This document shows positions 61,746-64,000 of a stretch of 64,000 nucleotides of DNA, one piece after another; within the stretch, counting starts at the first letter, position 1; every line of letters starts with the position of its first letter. A program made the translations under genes and the position numbers. Under the pieces are notes generated by a model. That model was given only the letters and a program-made list of their open reading frames with translations, did no database searches and was not told the origin of the DNA. Source of the DNA: Lethocerus indicus (lineage: Eukaryota > Arthropoda > Insecta > Hemiptera > Belostomatidae); the NCBI GenBank assembly GCA_019843655.1, contig JACDQD010000102.1, forward strand, positions 6,209,501-6,273,500. The letters are read 5' to 3'.

Positions 61746-64000
61746 CGTTATACCAGGGATACGAAAATACCAACTACATAGACGATAATTTAATATCATT
61801 CTACAAACTACTCTTTAAAAGGTTATATATTTTATTTGTTTTTAAGTAAGTTTATTTTTATTTTATATACAGTAATTTATTTTATTCAGTATTATTACAC
61901 TATGACTAGCAGTTTTTCATTGAATCTATTTTTTACCTATTTTGCACATTATATTATTTATTTGTATTGATTTTCATTCCTATGAGCACTCATCATTCGT
62001 TCTTTATACTTAGTTTTATTAATAATGCCATCGTTAACTTTGCAATGTAAATATAAAGCGGTCGTTACTTAATATGCCAACATTAATACGGCGCAATTTA
62101 AGCACTTGGGCAAATGGCAGGGGGCGGCATATGAAAAACTGCCGGGTCGTGGGTTACCCCGCGCAAATTGAAGAGATTAGTTGACGTGGCCTCGAAAATT
62201 ACGAATTCCATTCATCCGGTGGGGCCCTAACAATTACGGGGCCGTGGAACGGAACCGCCTAGACATAACGGCGCCCTTATCAGCGAACCTCCCGCCCCCT
62301 CTCTTCTCCGGGGTGGATCACCCCCCGGGGATAATTCAAATAAAATTATTTACCACTTCCTTTAGTCGAACGGCCTTATCGCGACGGTCTGGCCTTGTTC
62401 CTGCCGCTGGTTTTGGAGCCCTCGGCGCGGCGATAAATGCCGGGCTCAGATAAACCCAAAGAGGAGATTTCGGAGTTTTGGCGCCTCAATTTGGTTTCGG
62501 GCGTCTGGAAGTTGACGGAGTAACGGAATTGTCTAACTTTTAATATCACTGAAAATAAAGGCATTTTATTTTAAACTTGGAAACTTTGAACTCCTATCGC
62601 ATAGTTTTGTATATTTGATTCGATTTCAAAGCTTGTAACATGTGTCGATAAAGATTAAATATGTTGTTTACCTGTATTTATAACTATATTTCTGTAACTA
62701 AATTTCATTCATATGTTGAATTTTGACACCAATAATATACTTGTAATATATATTTTTGGCCTTCTGATGATCACGAAAATAAATTGTATTAAATCCCACC
62801 TTAGTCGCGAAAACAATTGAAAATCGTAGTATTTAGCAAGAAGTAGCAAGATAGGAATTTCAAGGCCTCTGTGTTCATTCTGCCTAATTTCTTACAGGAT
62901 TACCGAATATTACCTGAAGGAACAGAAACCGGTTTAAATATTCCTAAAGGTTTACATATATACAGCGAGTGGAAACTTCGGACTCAGTTTAAATCTTATG
63001 GCGCGTACATGGTCTTATGGCTTTTCAACATCGGATACGAAATTGTTTCAGTGCAGTAAAGCCCAATACCTTTCATAATTTTTCACTGACAGTGTTAGGA
63101 AGAAAAGAAGGGGATGGAAATCCTGAATAACATTACTGCGAGGTGAAAAATACCTTCCTATTCCCCTCTAGGGCGTATTCCAAAGTCTGTGAATGATGGT
63201 CGAAGCCCGTGTAGCACTCGGCGATTGTTTATCTCCTATCAGTGAAGAAATTATTAATATCCCAGCGAACTTATATTCCAATAATTCTGCAGACGATTGA
63301 AATATCGTAGCATTGATAATTTTCTGTAAACTTTCAAATATCAAACAAGGGTTTGTCACAAAAGCTCTATACTTTTCTTCCTTTATATACCCATATTTGA
63401 CCATGTACATTGATTCAAATATTATAGGCTCAAATTTAAGGTCTCGAGCAAAATGTTTATAAATAAATAATATCTGTATTATATTATTGTGTATTTTCTC
63501 TGAAGTAAGTAGTATTACTTTCTACAATACTACTTTTTAGTATTCATACTAGTCTGAAGTATTAGTTTAGTTTCAAAGTTAGTAATGTTAGCAAGGTTAG
63601 TAATCAGGTGGACTTGATTTTCAAATAAATGAAACTGCTGAGTAAATTTAATTCTATGATTGACCTTTGTGTAATGTTGTTATGGCCGGTTAATATTTTG
63701 TTTCGATTTCAATTATCGAAAATACTCGAAGATTCTCGTCCGGCGGTAGAGTCCTGACTGACCAACAAACCGTTCGGAGATAACCATTTTTTTAGAACTC
63801 TACGTTTCCGGTCGAACAGTGGCGCGTAAGATTCGAGATTATTATTTATAGGGTGCCGCCCCAAGCCGTTTTTCCCCACTGTTAGGTCCCACATCTCGAG
63901 ATAAGGTACAAAAAGAAACACAATCCCCGGGTCCGCTCCTTTTATCGTGAAGGAGGAGAGCTCTCCTCCCGTGGAGTGCCTTGGTTGTTGGGGCGGAGGG
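61746..64000. other. Non-coding stretch with islands at 62100-62540 and 63700-64000
   Basis: The 62100-62540 island holds a 90-codon plus ORF and a 62-codon minus ORF overlapping each other, neither recognised. A possible terminal exon (62898-63059) is listed separately. ORFs at 63168-63410 and 63709-63921 have no recognised domain. The window ends inside a GC-rich island. Confidence 0.45.
62898..63059 (+). other. Candidate terminal exon, unknown product
   Basis: A fair acceptor (CCTAATTTCTTACAG, AG at 62896-62897) is followed in phase 0 by a 53-codon open frame ending in TAA. The two other frames close within 13 codons. The peptide has a plausible amino-acid mix, with a short hydrophobic stretch near its C terminus (about residues 36-44) and no motif I can name. 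A loose likeness of the first residues to the Leu-Pro-Glu-Gly-Thr region of cytochromes P450 does not extend and is probably chance. No upstream exon or polyadenylation context supports it. Confidence 0.13.

Noticed and set aside
1..64000. CRISPR arrays, operons, prophage, rRNA genes
   Set aside because: No regularly spaced direct repeats with unique spacers, no long ORF runs and no rRNA-like sequence; the window has eukaryotic character throughout.

Overview
This window reads as non-coding nuclear DNA from a large, gene-poor animal genome, most likely an arthropod (probably an insect). That assignment is an inference. No open reading frame exceeds 147 codons, and there are no ribosome-binding-site or operon layouts, so it is not prokaryotic. 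There are long AT, CA, GATA, CT and GT/GA microsatellites, and one segment carries the recognisable core and right end of a non-autonomous hAT DNA transposon. CpG is not visibly depleted, which fits a sparsely methylated invertebrate genome. I found no exon I can assign to a known protein family, no rRNA, no convincing tRNA and no CRISPR array.

Layout. AT-rich DNA alternates, roughly every kilobase, with 200-500 bp GC- and CpG-rich islands. Clear examples are near 900-1160, 4480-5000, 7130-7600, 10560-11080, 13490-13890, 15090-15650, 22500-23300, 28570-29000, 34030-34700, 43010-43440, 46600-47060, 56940-57500, 60740-61170, 61510-61750 and 62100-62540. Most of the short ORFs lie in these islands and look like by-products of lower stop-codon density. 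Repeats include seven sizeable microsatellites, the hAT element (about 17993-18181), a previously unnamed dispersed repeat with five or six diverged copies (15756, 33162, 33589, 43731, 54935, 58422), three strong inverted repeats (14971-15018, 33589-33682, 35505-35558) and a diverged duplication of one GC island (60744-61014 and 61541-61745).

Possible function. The most interesting signal is a pair of plus-strand elements 15.6 kb apart (17841-17903 and 33464-33532). Each has a pyrimidine tract and CAG joined directly to a donor-like GTAYGT. Each is followed 34 or 39 bases later by the same strong donor, inside an identical 15-base block. This is the layout of recursive splice sites with short cryptic exons, as known from long insect introns, so the window may lie inside a long intron of a plus-strand gene. 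A transposon origin for the pair is not excluded. A separate minus-strand segment (20107-20538) can be assembled into a small multi-exon gene model with a basic N terminus. It is weakly supported and matches no family I recognise. All exon calls here are low confidence and need RNA or comparative data.
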